64,000 nucleotides of DNA from the NCBI GenBank assembly GCA_002007465.1, contig LNAC01000030.1, positions 8,399,180-8,463,179 on the forward strand, given 5' to 3'. Shown here piece by piece: positions 35,270 through 49,789 of this stretch. This DNA is from Ailurus styani. Its lineage: Eukaryota; Chordata; Mammalia; Carnivora; Ailuridae. A program made the position numbers and the translations under genes. Every line of letters begins with the position of its first letter. The first letter of the stretch is position 1. The notes under the pieces are model-generated. The model ran no database searches. It was given only the letters and a program-made list of their open reading frames with translations, and was not told where the DNA came from.

Positions 35270-37939
35270 TCAACACATCTCAGAGTTATATTATTGTAAC
35301 AAATCAGTCAAAATTCCATTTTACAGTTAAATAGTACAGAAGACGGACAGTTTACTCTACAGCACATTGTGCATTGAAGACAAACACACTAAGCAAATTA
35401 TAGTGCAAAGCAGTTTCCACCCTTCCTCCTTCCCAGCTCTGGGACGGTTTTACTGAAGATGTGAAGGTGTGGCAGGTGTTAACACCTTGACGTGACAATA
35501 TGTCACAAAGGTCTGTACCCGCCACCACCCGCTTATAGTAACATGGTATCAAAATCCCTCTGTTTCCTTGTGCTTTCTAAATCAGTGTGTTGGCCTAGGA
35601 CAACTTTCGAGCAGCCTTGTAGGAAAGGACTCATTTCTAGCGGCCTGAGCTGTCTGTACCCACTATGGGCCTTAAAAACAGACTCGGCGTGACTGTTATC
35701 ACTTTTAGTTGGCGGGGGGCGGGGGGGTGGATCCATTTATTTCCTGCCTCCGCCCCGACCAGGGCTTGGCTCTCAGGAAGGGCTAGTTATCCAGAGTGGG
35801 GCTACAAAGTGCTGGGCACAGGGAATCCCAGGGCGCCTCCCACGCAGGCGGGGGCCCCGACTGCAACCACAGAGAAGAGGCACGAGGGCGCAATGGATTT
35901 GCAGCTGCTTCCTGAGAATGGGTGGGGAGCGCCCCTGGTGCAGGGAGTCAGCAGGACACCCCGGCAGCTGTCTTGAGGAGATGGAGACTGCTTTTTCCAG
36001 TGAGGACAGGGCCAGAGGAGCTGCAGCAGGAGGGGCGGGAGTGAGATCACCAATAGGACTTCCCCACTTGCCAGAGCGCGCGGCCGGGGCGCATCACCTG
36101 GCCGCTGTTACAGAGCTCTCGCAGAGACGATGACGGAGGAGGGGAGGTTGTCACATCCACAGAGGATGTGGCTGAAGCGATGACTGAAAACCACACGCTG
36201 TCTAGCCCTGACGGGTCTTCTTGTCCTTTTCCACTTGAGCTTTTTTCGAACTAAACTCAGACGAGAGCATCTGTGCAGCCTGAGGCCCTGGGGCGAGTCT
36301 TGCTTTTCCTTCTGTAAACTAAAGGGGCAACACTTCCCCCCCTGAGGCCGGGGGGTGCTGTGCCGAGGCTGCTGGCCGGCCCTTCTGCCTGACGCCCCGG
36401 CTCCCCACCTCTCCGCTTCCTCTTGGGCAAGTGTCTGAGCGCCGCAGGTGTGAGTTCTAGAGTCACCTGGGGTTCCCTTGGGTCCCCACCAACGTGGGCC
36501 CTTGGGGAGGAGTGGGTGGGACGCCGGAGGGCCTGACAATGCCACGCTCTCAGAAGGCAGACGGGCTGCTGCTCGCCACTGTAGGACTTTACCTCTAAGA
36601 GACCGTGGGTTTGAAAATATTTGGCGCTTCTTATTCTAAAATCAGCTTTAAAAACTGGTTTTTGTTCAAGCCTGCTTTTGGAGCACAGACCGGTTCAAGA
36701 TGGAACGTTCTCAGAAGGCTGGAGGATCTGGCCAGGCCTGCCCACTCGGCTGGGTCTTGGGGGCTGTGCACAGCTTGACTGGACCAAGGTGGGACAGGGA
36801 TGGTGAAATCTGACCCCGTGACCTCTCACTCCGATGCCTTCTGCCAGGACCTCTCTGGGCCCGGTGCTCTTTCCGCAAATGGCAATTCTGAGACCAGCCC
36901 GGGGAGAAGGGGGGGAATCCCTGGCCCTCCACCAAGAGAACCGAGGGGGAACGCCTTGGGCTCTGGTAAAGTGCACGGAGGACCTGTCTGCAGGTGTTTT
37001 TCCTGGTTTTAGGGACCTGCTGCCATTGGCTAGTCTCCTCTGGGGCCTGGGACCCGCAGACAGCTGGGACCGGGGGGGGGGGGGGTGGGGGGGGGGGNNN
37101 NNNNNNNNNNNNNNNNNNNNNNNNNNNNNNNNNNNNNNNNNNNNNNNNNNNNNNNNNNNNNNNNNNNNNNNNNNNNNNNNNNNNNNNNNNNNNNNNNNNN
37201 NNNNNNNNNNNNNNNNNNNNNNNNNNNNNNNNNNNNNNNNNNNNNNNNNNNNNNNNNNNNNNNNNNNNNNNNNNNNNNNNNNNNNNNNNNNNNNNNNNNN
37301 NNNNNNNNNNNNNNNNNNNNNNNNNNNNNNNNNNNNNNNNNNNNNNNNNNNNNNNNNNNNNNNNNNNNNNNNNNNNNNNNNNNNNNNNNNNNNNNNNNNN
37401 NNNNNNNNNNNNNNNNNNNNNNNNNNNNNNNNNNNNNNNNNNNNNNNNNNNNNNNNNNNNNNNNNNNNNNNNNNNNNNNNNNNNNNNNNNNNNNNNNNNN
37501 NNNNNNNNNNNNNNNNNNNNNNNNNNNNNNNNNNNNNNNNNNNNNNNNNNNNNNNNNNNNNNNNNNNNNNNNNNNNNNNNNNNNNNNNNNNNNNNNNNNN
37601 NNNNNNNNNNNNNNNNNNNNNNNNNNNNNNNNNNNNNNNNNNNNNNNNNNNNNNNNNNNNNNNNNNNNNNNNNNNNNNNNNNNNNNNNNNNNNNNNNNNN
37701 NNNNNNNNNNNNNNNNNNNNNNNNNNNNNNNNNNNNNNNNNNNNNNNNNNNNNNNNNNNNNNNNNNNNNNNNNNNNNNNNNNNNNNNNNNNNNNNNNNNN
37801 NNNNNNNNNNNNNNNNNNNNNNNNNNNNNNNNNNNNNNNNNNNNNNNNNNNNNNNNNNNNNNNNNNNNNNNNNNNNNNNNNNNNNNNNNNNNNNNNNNNN
37901 NNNNNNNNGGGGCCCGGGGGGGGGGGGCCGGGGGGGGGG
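35270..37939 (-). other. RUNX3: Probable RUNX3 3' untranslated region, with internal assembly gap
   Basis: The stretch lies directly downstream of the RUNX3 stop codon in the transcript direction. It has almost no recognisable interspersed repeat between about 35,280 and 37,080, unlike its surroundings, which fits an exonic 3'UTR of about 2.5 kb. The left limit is uncertain. An AT-rich patch near 35,290-35,335 contains a variant AATATA signal on the minus strand and is a candidate polyadenylation region, but no perfect AATAAA was seen there. Bases 37098-37908 are unknown. I find no coding potential; the long frames through the gap are artefacts of Ns and GC content. Confidence 0.5.
37098..37908. 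other. Assembly gap (811 Ns)
   Basis: A run of 811 undetermined bases. It is flanked on the left by G homopolymers (about 37,068-37,097, interrupted by one T) and on the right by G runs with CC interruptions (37,909-37,939) up to the RUNX3 stop codon. The flanking homopolymers look like low-quality consensus at a GC-rich sequencing drop-out rather than real sequence. Confidence 0.99.
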
Positions 37940-38741
<802 letters not shown>

Positions 38742-39694
38742 CGACCTCGGGGCTTTGCGGGAATCCCTGCTGCTGGCGGGCTGAAGCCTGCCGGACTCGG
38801 AATCCGGGCCCACCTGGGAGGCAGGTGAGAGCAGGTGCCTGGGCCACGCACGGCCATGGGGACCGTCCCGGGCAGGTGGAGAGCGGGGAGGACTTTTCTT
38901 CTCCTCACAGAGTCCTCTTTACAGCCCAGCAGCTCAGAGGCCGTCCGGGGCATGAAGGTGGGCCCCCCTGGGCAGCCGGGGGTGCAAGGAGCCGAGTCTG
39001 CCTTCCTCCCTCCCCGTTAAGAGCTGGTAAGACGTGGGTATGAAGAGAGTCTCCAACGGTGCTCTGGGCTCGGGAGCCGGAGCTTGCTTTTACAGATAAG
39101 GCAACTGAGGCCCAGAGAGAAAAGACCGATTTTCCTAATGTTGCCCAGGAAGGACCGGAGCTCATCCCGCGGAGTCTGCTTTCAGCTCCCCGCTGCTGGC
39201 CGTGCACCGCTCCCCTGCCCAGGTGGGGCTCAGGCAGCCTCCCTCGCCCTGGGCCTGGGCCTCCAGGGCTGTCCTGCAGGCTGGGGCTGACAGGTGGCCA
39301 GACCGTGAAGGGACGCCACCTTCACTTGCCTCAGCAGCAAAGCGAGATGGCAGCCGGAGGGGCTTGGTGGCCTGGAGGCTGCCTTCACACGGAGGGACCC
39401 GGTGTCCAGCCCCGGCTCTGCCCTAGTGCCCACAGGTATGGCTCCTCTCTGGACTCTCAGACAAGGGCCTCTCAGCCTCTGCCCCCTACTCTTGCAGTCA
39501 CAGAACCCCCAAACCTCAGCATTCAAAGGGGCTTCCGGATTGAGTCTAACCCCTTCAGCAGGAAAACTCAGGCCCAGAGAGGGTGAGGTACTTGCCTCAG
39601 GGTTACATAGCACACTGGACCTGGCACAAAATCCTAGGGCTCACGTTCTGAGCCCTGACATGTGCCTGATAAGTAGCTGTCTCGTCTCTGAGAC

Positions 39695-39835
39695 ACTTGT
39701 CTTGGGTCTGACACTTACTGGCTGTGTGTCCCTGGGCAAGTCACTTAGCCTCTCTGTGCATCAGTCTTCCCACGTGAACAATACAGGCAGTAACAGTGCT
39801 AGGGATTCAATGAGTTACTCCATGTAGATGAGTTA
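39695..39835 (+). mobile_element. MIR element
   Basis: TGACACTTACTGGCTGTGTG, CTGGGCAAGTCACTTAGCCT, CTCTGTGCATCAGTCTTCCC, GGATTCAATGAGTTACTCC: MIR in consensus order. Confidence 0.85.
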
Positions 39836-42800
39836 CTACATGCTTAGACCCACACAGAACAGGGGCCGTCGAGGGTCTGCCCCGTGCGCCGGCTAGGACA
39901 CATCTTGCTCTGGGCACCCAGGAGAACTGGCCCATGCAGGGCCCTGCTAAGAGGAGTCCCTGGGCCTGCCTTGTAGCCTGGCCGAGGAGTGACTCTGGGC
40001 CGCAGCAGAGAGGTGGAGGACCGCCCAGCGGTGGTCCCGAGGGCAAGTCCGTCCGGCCCCCACCCCTTGTGCCACCCCACGGAGACTCAGAGGGAGACCG
40101 TCCCTGTCATGTGGGCAGCTCCCGGTGGGCACTGTCTGCTCTGACTGCGGCTCGGCTGAGGGTGGCGAGCTGCAGGCACCCTCAGGCCCCCGGTGTCCCC
40201 AGCTCTGCCAGAGGTGCTGTGGGACGTCAGGTGACACCTGTAACTTCTCAGGGCTTTGGGGTCTTCCTGACTCCACTGGGGGTGTTGCCTTAGCAGCGGG
40301 CTCTGGTTCTGGTCCTGACCGTGAATCAGAAGGGAACAATGCTCCCAGGCTCCAGGTGGGTGGATGTGGGGAAAGGGGCCAGATGACTGAGGCCTTCCGG
40401 AACATCTAGTATTCTCTCTATCAGGGCCCCTGGCTGGTCAGTGCTGCCCTGGAGCATAGGAGATCAGAGGGGTGCCTGGCTCCCCACCCTCATCTCAGCA
40501 CACACCAGGGCAGAAGGCCTTGAGGGCAGTGCCTGGCTCCCCAGGGAGAGCCAAGCACGAGGCTGACACCCCCGCTCAGGGCCCAGGAAGTGAGTGCCGC
40601 CCACGCGATGGGAGCCCCATTCTCCAAATGAGGGTAACCCAAGCAGGGACCCCAGAATGCAACAGCAGGCCTGCGGCCCAGGAAGCACAGGGCCGCACAA
40701 GGTGGCCCCGGGCCTCGTGTGTGTGGCCCCTGGAGTTCATGTGGGCTGCAGGCTCTGAGCGGGGCTCACCCGCACTGCCAGGGTCCTCTCCTGCCTCGCT
40801 GCCGGCCTGGCCGGGGAAGTGTCCGCCCTTAGCACCCCTGTGGCTGCTGCCCCCCCCCCCAGCCTAGTAGCCCCAGGAAACCCGAGCTGGTCGGCTGAGG
40901 AGCAGCCAATCCCAACACTGGAAGGAAATGTTTATTTTCTTCTCGAAATTGCCCCAGCTGCTGCATGGTGGCTGAATGAGGCCTTTGAGCTATGGGAAGC
41001 CCCCACCGTGGGCAGCCACAGCGGAGGGGCCGGGAGCCGGCGTCTGGAGGGGTCAAGGGCCTCAGCACTGCTCACTAGTGACCAAAGCCAGAGGGTCAAA
41101 GCTACCAAGGGGCATCGAGACAAGTGACAGTGGGGTGCCCTGAGGGGGATCCCCAGGATAGAGTCTGAGGGCAGAGGATCATCCCACCACAGGGGGGATG
41201 CCAATGAGGGGGCCCTAAACCCGGCTCTGCCAACACCCCCTCTTCTTCCCACATTCCAGATGAGAATACTGAGGTTCAGCGAGGTGAAGTAACCTGCCTG
41301 AGATCATGGCCCGCGCCTGGCACAGCCGGATCCCTAGCCAGGTCCACCTGATGGCCAAGTCCACTCCAGAGAGCACAGGCCCGGGGAGGGGGAGAGCTGG
41401 CTGGGGCAGAGGGCCACACAGGCGGCTGTGGGTGTGTAGAGAGAGGCCGGGGCCCTGCCTCAGGGTGCGGCAGAGGTGGAAGGACCGGCACCAGGCCCCC
41501 TACAGGCCCAGGCTCCTCTCCCCCCAGCCTCAGGGTGAAGGTAGGGGTTCTGGCCTGGCCCTTGGCGGCTGGACAGGGGGTGGGGAGGCTTGTCTCAGGC
41601 TCCACTAGGCACCGATTTCTAAGCGGTGTCCATGCAACTGTGGCCAAGGAGAGGTGGCTTTTTCCTTCCACGGGAGCTGCTGCCCAGGAAGCCACTGTTT
41701 ACCCTCACCTTCTAGATTCGGGGCTGCCTGGCTGGGCTCCAACACCCACTGGGCCCAGCTCTGCCCGTGGAGGGAAAGGCCTGGGGTGTCAGGCTACTGC
41801 ACCTTGACAAGGGCTGGCTGGTGAGACGCGGAAGCAGGGACAGCTTTCGGGCAGGGGTGGGCAGGAACCTGGAGAGCAGATTACCTCTCCCGGTCTCTTC
41901 AGGTCAGACCCCCACGTGGCACGCCCCCCTCCCCGCCACCGGGCTCAAGAGCCGCTGATTGTCTCAAACTCACTAGCATTATCTCTCTCCTCATGGGTCT
42001 CTCCTCACCTTCGGGGCTCAGCAGGGCCAAGAAGAGAAACTTCCTGTCCCAGGAAAGAAGGGACCATCTCTTCCTACTGAGGGCCTGTGCCACACCCCCG
42101 GTCACTGTATCAGGCCGGTGCACAAGGGCTGGGGGCAGGGCCTCCTTTAGTGGAGAGCCCCAGTAAGCCCCAAGTTGGCCTGGAGGCTGGAGAAGGGAAT
42201 CAGCTCGCATCCCCGCCCTGGGCTCTTCCTGCGCGGGGCCCCCCTGTCTGCACCCTCAGAAGTGCAGGAAATTCCTGGGAGTAGGTGCTATGAGGACTTT
42301 GGATGTGGTCATCAATGGGCTCTGGGCCTCACGAGTGGCTCTTCATCTCTTAGGCCTCAGTTCACTCATCTGCTAGATGGGTTGTAAGGACGACTGGGAA
42401 AGAATGGGCCCTCATGGGATGTGGCTCTGTCCAGCACCGTGGACCAGGCCTCTCTGCCGCCGCACAGCCCAACCACCACCCACCCCAAGGCTCCTGTGCC
42501 CGCTGGCTGAGAGGGCCCGGAGAACAGAGTCAATCCTCCTCGGGCTGTGTATGGACCTGCCCCACACTAGGCAAGGCCTCACCGTGCCTGCCGCGTCCAT
42601 CTGGGGAATGGGGACACAGACGCTGTCTGGGGCCTCAGCTGAGAAGCCTCCCTCATCTTTCCTGTTTGGAAGAAGTCTCTGGGCCGAGGGGGGACTTTCC
42701 CCAGGCGATGCTGGGTGTCCCCAGGGCTGCAACATCGCTTTGCCGTTTACAAAGTTTGCCCGAGTGCAATCATGGGATCGGAATGTCGCCCCGAGCAGAG

Positions 42801-43212
42801 GCACCCACCACTGCCCTTCCCTCAGACGGGGGGCACGTGGGCTCTTCAGCAGGGACAGGTCTGTCACAGGCTCCTTAGCCACGTCGTGCCCCAATCTGAA
42901 CGGGTACACTGGGGGATTAACGCCCACGTCTCTTGGGAGAGCCTGCGTCTACCCGTGCGGATCCCTGGGGCCCGGCACCACGGTGGCACGTGGTGGGGGT
43001 CCGCGCGTGGTTGCTGGGTGACCGAATGAAGGGCCTGGCCCAGGTCCGGGCAGAGTATCCCTAGGAAGCATCTGCAGGAGCCCGTGAGCAGAAATGTCCT
43101 TCGTATAACAAGGCCGTGCAGAGAATGACGTCCAAAGGAGCCTTTGGTTTGGGGAGGCAGGACGCCGCCCCGGGCCCCATCCACCGCCCCCCCAAGCCCC
43201 CCGGCGCCGTAC

Positions 43213-43371
43213 CTTGGATGGGGGTCTGGGCCTGGCTGCTATAGTGGCTGGTGGTGCTGATCGAGCCACGGGGGCTGGGCGTGCTCGGTGTCACCCGCAT
43301 GCGCAGCCGTTCCAGGTCCCCGAAGCGGTCAGGGAACGGCTTGGTCTGGTCCTCCAGCTTCTGCCGGTGCC
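43213..43371 (-). CDS. RUNX3: RUNX3 internal coding exon after the Runt domain
   Basis: This 159-bp exon lies on the minus strand. The acceptor is CTCTGCAG at 43372-43379 and the donor is AAG|GTACGG at 43209-43212. It starts with two bases (GG) that complete an Arg codon begun by the previous exon, and reads HRQKLEDQTKPFPDRFGDLE, then RLRMRVTPSTPSPRG, ending ...QTPIQ plus one base of a Gly codon. The HRQKLEDQTKPFPDRF segment follows the Runt domain in RUNX proteins, so this exon links the DNA-binding domain to the transactivation region. It joins the terminal exon in frame (Q-G-T-S). The donor is weaker than that of the neighbouring exons (C at +4), which could matter for alternative splicing, but nothing in the sequence shows skipping. 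Confidence 0.96.
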
Positions 43372-46300
43372 CTGCAGAGCATGGGGAGCCCATCATCCGC
43401 TGGTTCCCGAGAGTCTCAGGGGGACCCAACTGCCTCACTCTGCTGGGAGGTTCTCCCCGAGGTCCCACCTGAGACGTCCGTAGGGACAATCCTTAGGTGA
43501 CTACCAACCCCTCTGCTGAGGTTCCCCACGGGCCTTCTGGACAGAGAATGGCCGTGATGTGCGGCCTTGGAGTTGCCGTGATGGTCTGTTTCACCCCTGC
43601 CTGCCTGAGTAGGAATACACATGCTTCTACCTGAACCTCGACGACCCACTGCGCAGGAGGGGAAACGGAGGCAGCAGGCCTGTGTAAGTGGCTCAAGGGG
43701 GCGCTTGTGGGACGAGGGAGAGAACCCAGGAGGGCTGCCACCCTCTGCTCCCCAGTGTTCCAGACCCACCCCCCCATTGCCCACATCCACAAGAATGGGA
43801 GGTGGTCCTGCAGTGGGACCGCCGGCTGCTCCAGCCCGGAGCTGCCCTGGGACCCCCCCAGTGCACGCTTCTCCTCTCCCCGCCTCCGACAGAAGGGAAA
43901 ACCCAGCGGAATGAGAAGAGACATGGGGCACTTCCGGGCGAGGCTGAGCTCCCACCTCTGACTGGAGGCTGTGGACCGGGGACCAGTGCCCCCGGCTTGG
44001 GGCATCGCACTTGGAGAAATTGCTACCATTTCCCTTGACTTCTCCCCCAGGGCCCACACAGGAAGGGCCCCAGCTTTGTCTCCCAGGCCCGGGGGTGTGG
44101 GTCGGCTCTGGTGCTCACGCCCCTGCCTCTGTGCAGCCCGCTGAGGCTCCCCTCGCGGCTTCCTGAATGACGTCAAGCTTGTGGGGACCCCCCCCCCGCC
44201 ACACACACACACTTTTTCAATTATTCAATTTACATTTCACAAACGGCACATGAACCTCTACAAAAATGAAAGCATTACGGAATTACGGGTCAGGCTAATA
44301 GCTCCTTTGACCCACCCTGAACCCTTCCCCAGAAGCCCCCATGTGATCAGTTTGGTGGTCTGTCTTTCCAGGCTTTTTTGGTGTCACATGCATGGAAAAC
44401 ACGGAGCGAGTTTCTCACAGAACCTCTTGCACAGTCCAGCCCGGTGCGTCACTCTCTAGCTCGCTTTTCCAGTAGCACAGGCCGGAGCCCCACCTCAGTG
44501 TCCTGATCTGTGAAATGGGGAGAGTGACCCAGCCCCATGGAAATGACGGAGCTCCCGCTATACCCTGGGAGCCGTCCCTGGGGCACAGGGAGGACTCAGC
44601 GAGGAGGAGGAGGACCGACCACGCGCCAGCAGATGCCAGCAGATGCCCCTCGTCCTGCCCATCCCGGCCCCGGAGGCTACAGCCCGCTCAGCCCGTCATC
44701 CACTAGGGTGGGTGATTACATGTCTTCCCATTTCCTCCGTTATTCACACGCGGCCCTCCCGGGACCCTCCCCGGAACCAGTACCGGCCCTCCTCACACCT
44801 CTGTGTGTCTGGGGATTTCTCCAGTACAGACACTAGAACGGGGTGATCAGCCAAACACCAGCCATTAGCCTAACGCCCGAGGCTCACCCATTCCTCTCCA
44901 CCTGCCCCAGACCCGGACCCTGACCCTGACTCTGAGGCAGGAGGCCCGGCAGGCAGGACGGCCAGGTTCTCTTTTCATAAAGAGAGTTGCAACTCAGAGA
45001 GGTGAACAGGCTTGCCCTCAGTCACACAGCGAGGAAGGGAGAAGGACGTCCTGCATCTGGGGTTCCTCAGAGAAGCAGCATGGGGAGCGGCTAAGGGAGA
45101 GGGAAGGCTTGCCTGAGACCTTGGGTCTTCAGTGACGTGCCAAGTTTTCTAGACTGATGAAGAGGGAAGGAGAGAGAAGCAGGTGGGAGGGAAAACAACC
45201 CCTCACTGTCCGTCCTGAGGCCTAGAAGCACGCTGGGGGCCTAGAAAAGCATGAAATGACTAGTGACTGCCCTCGGGAATGAGGAAAGCGAGCTGGAGGC
45301 CTCAGAATGGGTTTGATTTCTGATTCTCAAAACGGAGATGTGATGGATTCTGGCACCAGACACTCATGCTCCCTACCCATCCCTGCCTCAGAAGGGCATC
45401 TGAGGGCTCTTAGAGACGAGCATGTAGTCCTGGGAGGGGTCAGCAAGTCATCAAAAGCAGGGAACCCACTTTCTCCTCAGAGGACGCCCCAGGCCTGGAG
45501 CCCAAGGGACACTGTCAGCAGGGATGAGGCCGCTTGGCTTCCAGCCAGGCCCCCTGGGCTGCCTTCCAGGACCATCGGGAAGGGGGCAAATGGAGGCTGG
45601 GGGTGAGCTGGAGCTGGGGCTGCAGACTCGGATGCCTGTGGGGGCCAGGCAAGTCACGTTAGGTGAGGCACACGGGATGGGAGGGGAGTGGGGCGGACTG
45701 GAGAGGGTGTGCCTTGCAGAAGGGCTGGGTGCCACCCGGTCGACCTGGCCAGAGCCTTAATGGGGGGTGGGCCCAGTGTGGCCGGAGCTTCCAGTTTACC
45801 AGAAGGAACCTGCTTTGATGTGAAATCTTTATATGTTGGCAATTAATTCCAATACTTAAAAAACAAAACAAAACAAAAAAACCCTCAAACCCCCAAACCA
45901 ACCTGTAGGCTGTGTCCTGCTCATGGGCTGCCAATCTACAACCTCAAAGCTCGAGATTTCATTTTCTGGTGGGTTGGGTAAGCTTAGCCACTGAGGACTG
46001 CTTAACAGATACCCCTCAGGAGGTGGTCTCTAGGGAAGTGTCACGGGGCTCAGCCCCGAGGGACCTGGGAAGACATGTTGTTGACACGGCTGTGGCGGCC
46101 ACCGAAAATGGCAGGGCCATGTGGACAAGCTTGGAGGACAAAGGAATTCGGAACAATCTCAACAGGCAGGAAGTCGGTTGGATAGATGTGGGGACTGCAG
46201 ACTGACCTGAGCGCAGCTCGGGTGCAAAGATCCTGGGTGTCTCAGTCAACCACAAGCTTGACGTGAGCCAATGGGGCTCCGCGAAAACTGGTGCAAAACC

Positions 46301-47799
46301 TCAGGCCTTGTCATTATCGTCACTGTGGGACGAAGTCCTGTCTCTGAGTCACACTGTGTACGAAGTGTTTATGGTTACTCCTACGGCCCGCCCCACGGAA
46401 GGAGGGCAGGGTTCACAGCCCCCGCGGGTTCGAGGACAGGCTGTGCCTATGCAGCCTCATGTCCTCACTCGAGTCCCACTCCCTCTCCCCTGACCCAAGC
46501 CGCGGTGTCCCCTTCACGGCCAGACAAGGTCTCGGGGTGCGCTCCATCCACGCGGGTTGCTTCTACCCTGCGCGAGCCATGGGAAGCAGGGCCATGGCAG
46601 AGCCCGGGATGCCGAGGCCGTGGAGGGGAGCCAACCCCAGCATGCGGACCCCCAAGGCCAAGTCCAGGGAGTGTCCTTTCTCCCTTCGTTCTCCTCTTCG
46701 TTGCCACTGTCCAGATGGGGCTGCCCAGGCTGATGAGGCCTACGCGGGCGAGCGGCTGGGCTGGGACAGAAATCAGGTCGTCTGGCCCGAGGCCGCCCTG
46801 CCTTCGCCAAGGGCACGCTTCCTGGAGTGGGCCGTCCTCACAGGACTCTGGGACTCGCTTTTGCCGCCGTGCAACTCCGCAGCCACTGCCGGGGAGGGGC
46901 CGCGGGAAGCTGGGGTGGCTCCACGTGGCCGGGGCGCCAGAGAGTCTCCGAGCCACAGGGCCCGGCAGTCACATTTGGAGCAGAACGGAACTTCCTGTGC
47001 CCGAGGGGAGATGGGCCAACAGAATAGACCTCTTTGATTTGGCCACCCACCATGGGAGCCGGCGGGGGGAGCTCCGGCCTCGCTCCCCCGGTCACCTGGG
47101 GCCCAGCCCTGTCGCACCGTGCCTCAGTTTCCCCCCTGCACTGCAGGCTCACGGAGGCCCCTCTAGCTTTGAAAGCTCAGCCATTGGCCCTCTGAGGGCC
47201 TCCAGAAGGAAAGAAGGCTCAGCCCCTACCACCGGCCTCCTCCCATGCCCGCTGTTTCTCAAGCGTCCTCTGCCTCTCACACCTCAGAGCCACAGTGCAG
47301 GCGCGGCCCCTGCCAGGAATGCTTCCCTGCCCTTTGGGGCTCAGCCTGAGAGCGCCTCCCCTGCAAGCAGACCCCTTGTCCCCGCCCCGAGCCCCTGCTG
47401 CAGCTCTGCGGGCTCTGAGCAGTAGCTAGCGTGACCGGAAAGAGAAGCAGCAGCCAGAGCTCGCTGAATGTCTCCTCCGCTCCAGCATCTAAGTCGTTGA
47501 CAGGCCCTGCCTGACTCCCCCCAGCACCGTCTCCACTGTCCCTGCCCTGTAGGTGAGGAAACGGAGGCTGGCTGAGGGTCAGGGATGTGCCTGAGGTCAC
47601 GCAGATGGCTTGAGGCCATCCCCTCTTCCTGGGGGCCGTCCTGCTAGAAAAGGGGCCCGGGTTCCTATCATCAGGGGCACCAGACAATGGGTGCCAGGGC
47701 CCAGCGCTGCTCTCTGCAGGCCCGGGAGGGTGGGCCTGGGCAGAAGAGGAGATAGAGGGTCAGAAGTGGACTCTGGCGGGAGCCCTGCCCTGCTCTGAG

Positions 47800-47975
47800 G
47801 CTCAGGGCTGAGAGTCCAGCTCTCTAACCAAGCTTTGCTCTAACCTACTGAGTCCCTCTCCTCCTCCGGGCCTCAGCTGCCACACCTGCAATGTGGTTTT
47901 CATACCATCTAGCCCCCGAGGTGCAGATGAGCTGCAGGACAGATGCCGAGTGTTTAAAAGTAAAGCACTTTGCAG
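47800..47975 (+). mobile_element. MIR element
   Basis: CTCCTCCGGGCCTCAGCTGC, CACACCTGCAATGTGGTTTT, GTGTTTAAAAGTAAAGCACT: a diverged MIR 3' half. Confidence 0.6.
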
Positions 47976-48639
47976 AGAACGTGGGAGCACTTGAGTAAGG
48001 CCCCACCATGGCCCCCCACACCTGGCCGGGCCTGTCAGCCTCCCGGAGCTGGGCTCAACTCACTGCAGTCCCTGCAACACGGCCTCCCTTAGTGCTGTGA
48101 CCCCTATTTGTGGAAGTGCAGGTACCAGTGGCCCAGGCCTGTAAAGTCAGCTCTCACCCACTGGTGACGGGGGGCAGGTCACTCTCCCCCTCGGGGCTTC
48201 AGCTGTCTCCTCTGTAAAGTGGAGATCTCATTCTAACTCCCAAGGGTGTGGACACGCTGCAGGAACTAAATAGGCAGTCTGGCCTTGGCCCTCGAGGAAG
48301 GCATTCTGGGCTCCATAGTTCTTCCTTACTGTGTGTACATAGTGGGGGTGCCCAGCCTTGCAGATCATATGAGGAGGGTCAGAAGGAGGGGAGCGGATGC
48401 TGGGGCCCAGCCAAACTGGGTGATTCCCCCAGGGTCACGCAGTGTTGGAGGCAGATGACAAGGGCTGGGTTCTGGGTTGGGGGCTCCCTTACCACCAGTC
48501 CCGGGGCATTCTTCCTCACCACCAGCTGGGCCAGTATGGGGGTCCCCGCAGCTCCCAGGTACCTGGTGCTTCTGGGGGAACCATCAGGGCAATGCCCCTG
48601 CCTTCACGCTGGCCCACCGGCAGCCCCCGTGATGAGAGT

Positions 48640-48790
48640 GGCAACCGCTTTTGCAGGCATCTAGCATGGGCCAAGCACTGTGCTAGCTGGGCCGTGTCTA
48701 TCTTCTGTAAGGGCCATAACCCTCTGAGAGGCTGCGACCATTGCCCCATTTTACAGGTGGGAAAGTGGAGGCACAAGGTCAAGGTCAAAC
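48640..48790 (-). mobile_element. MIR element
   Basis: CATGGGCCAAGCACTGTGCT, TGCCCCATTTTACAGGTGGG, AAAGTGGAGGCACAAGGTCA: the reverse MIR core. Confidence 0.7.
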
Positions 48791-49789
48791 CTGGAACAGT
48801 CAGCATGCTGCATGAAGCTTGGCAGCTCAGATCTTGGCTTCCCAAGACCTCCAAGAGAGGAGTGCCATGTTGATGGGCGGTGAGGCTCCACTGGCAGGAG
48901 GCCAGCTCAGCATTCTGCCTCAGCTGGGTGGGAGAGGGGCAGGAGGCAAAGGGGGCAGGGAACAGGGAGAAGCAGAGCTGGGCAGGGCTCAGGAACAGCA
49001 TGGGCTGTTGGGAACAATGTGGGCCCCAGTGACGGGGCCTTCACCCATTTGAAGCCACTCGGCTGCCTCCTTGGCTGCCTGGCCCGGCCCTGGTGCGGTC
49101 ACAACCCAGACACAGCAGCCACTGTCCGCCCAGCCGTGGGGTGGGGCACCCGGGCCCGAGGCCCGCTCTGTGGCCTGTCAGGAGATTTACACCCGACTCT
49201 TAACAACCGCGTGGAATCGCAGGCGGGTGCTGGGCCCCGGGTGGTCTGCCTTGAATCGGCCCCCTGTGAGCAGATGAAAGCTGGTCGGTGGCTGGGCAGG
49301 GAAATGGGCTGGCGGGGGGCCAGCGGGCAGGGAGGCAAGCGGCTCCCTCCCAGGGCTGCAAGTAGGGCTTCCAGCGGCCTGGGGTTGATTAGGGGAAGCC
49401 GGGAGGTCTGAGGTTAACCCCTTCCCTCCTGCTGGGTGCACTCCCCTGGGGATCTGGGGGATCCTGGGGGCTGGGGGGCCAGAAGCTGTTGCCTCTCTGC
49501 AACCTGGGTGTCCCTCTGCTTCCCCATATCTGCAGCTGAGAATGAAACTGTGGCAACTTCAGGACCCTCAAAGGCCCAGAGACAGGCTTAGTGAGGGTCA
49601 CTTCTCCTGCCCATGCTCTCTGGGGCCCCCGGCAACCACTGGCTCTGGGCTTACTTCCTGCAGACCTCTCTGGTCGAATGTCACCTCTGCTCCCTTCCCA
49701 CGTCCCATCCCTGCCCTCTCCACCCCTCCCCGCAGCTCTGTTTTTCTTCCTAACATTTCTTACTACCTGAAATTAAGTCAGTTAATTAT

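Noticed and set aside
46271..47425. 384-codon plus-strand open frame in a RUNX3 intron
   Set aside because: GC-rich, low-complexity composition (Pro, Ser, Arg, Gly), overlapping frames on both strands, no recognisable domain, and no splice or promoter context. A chance frame is more likely.
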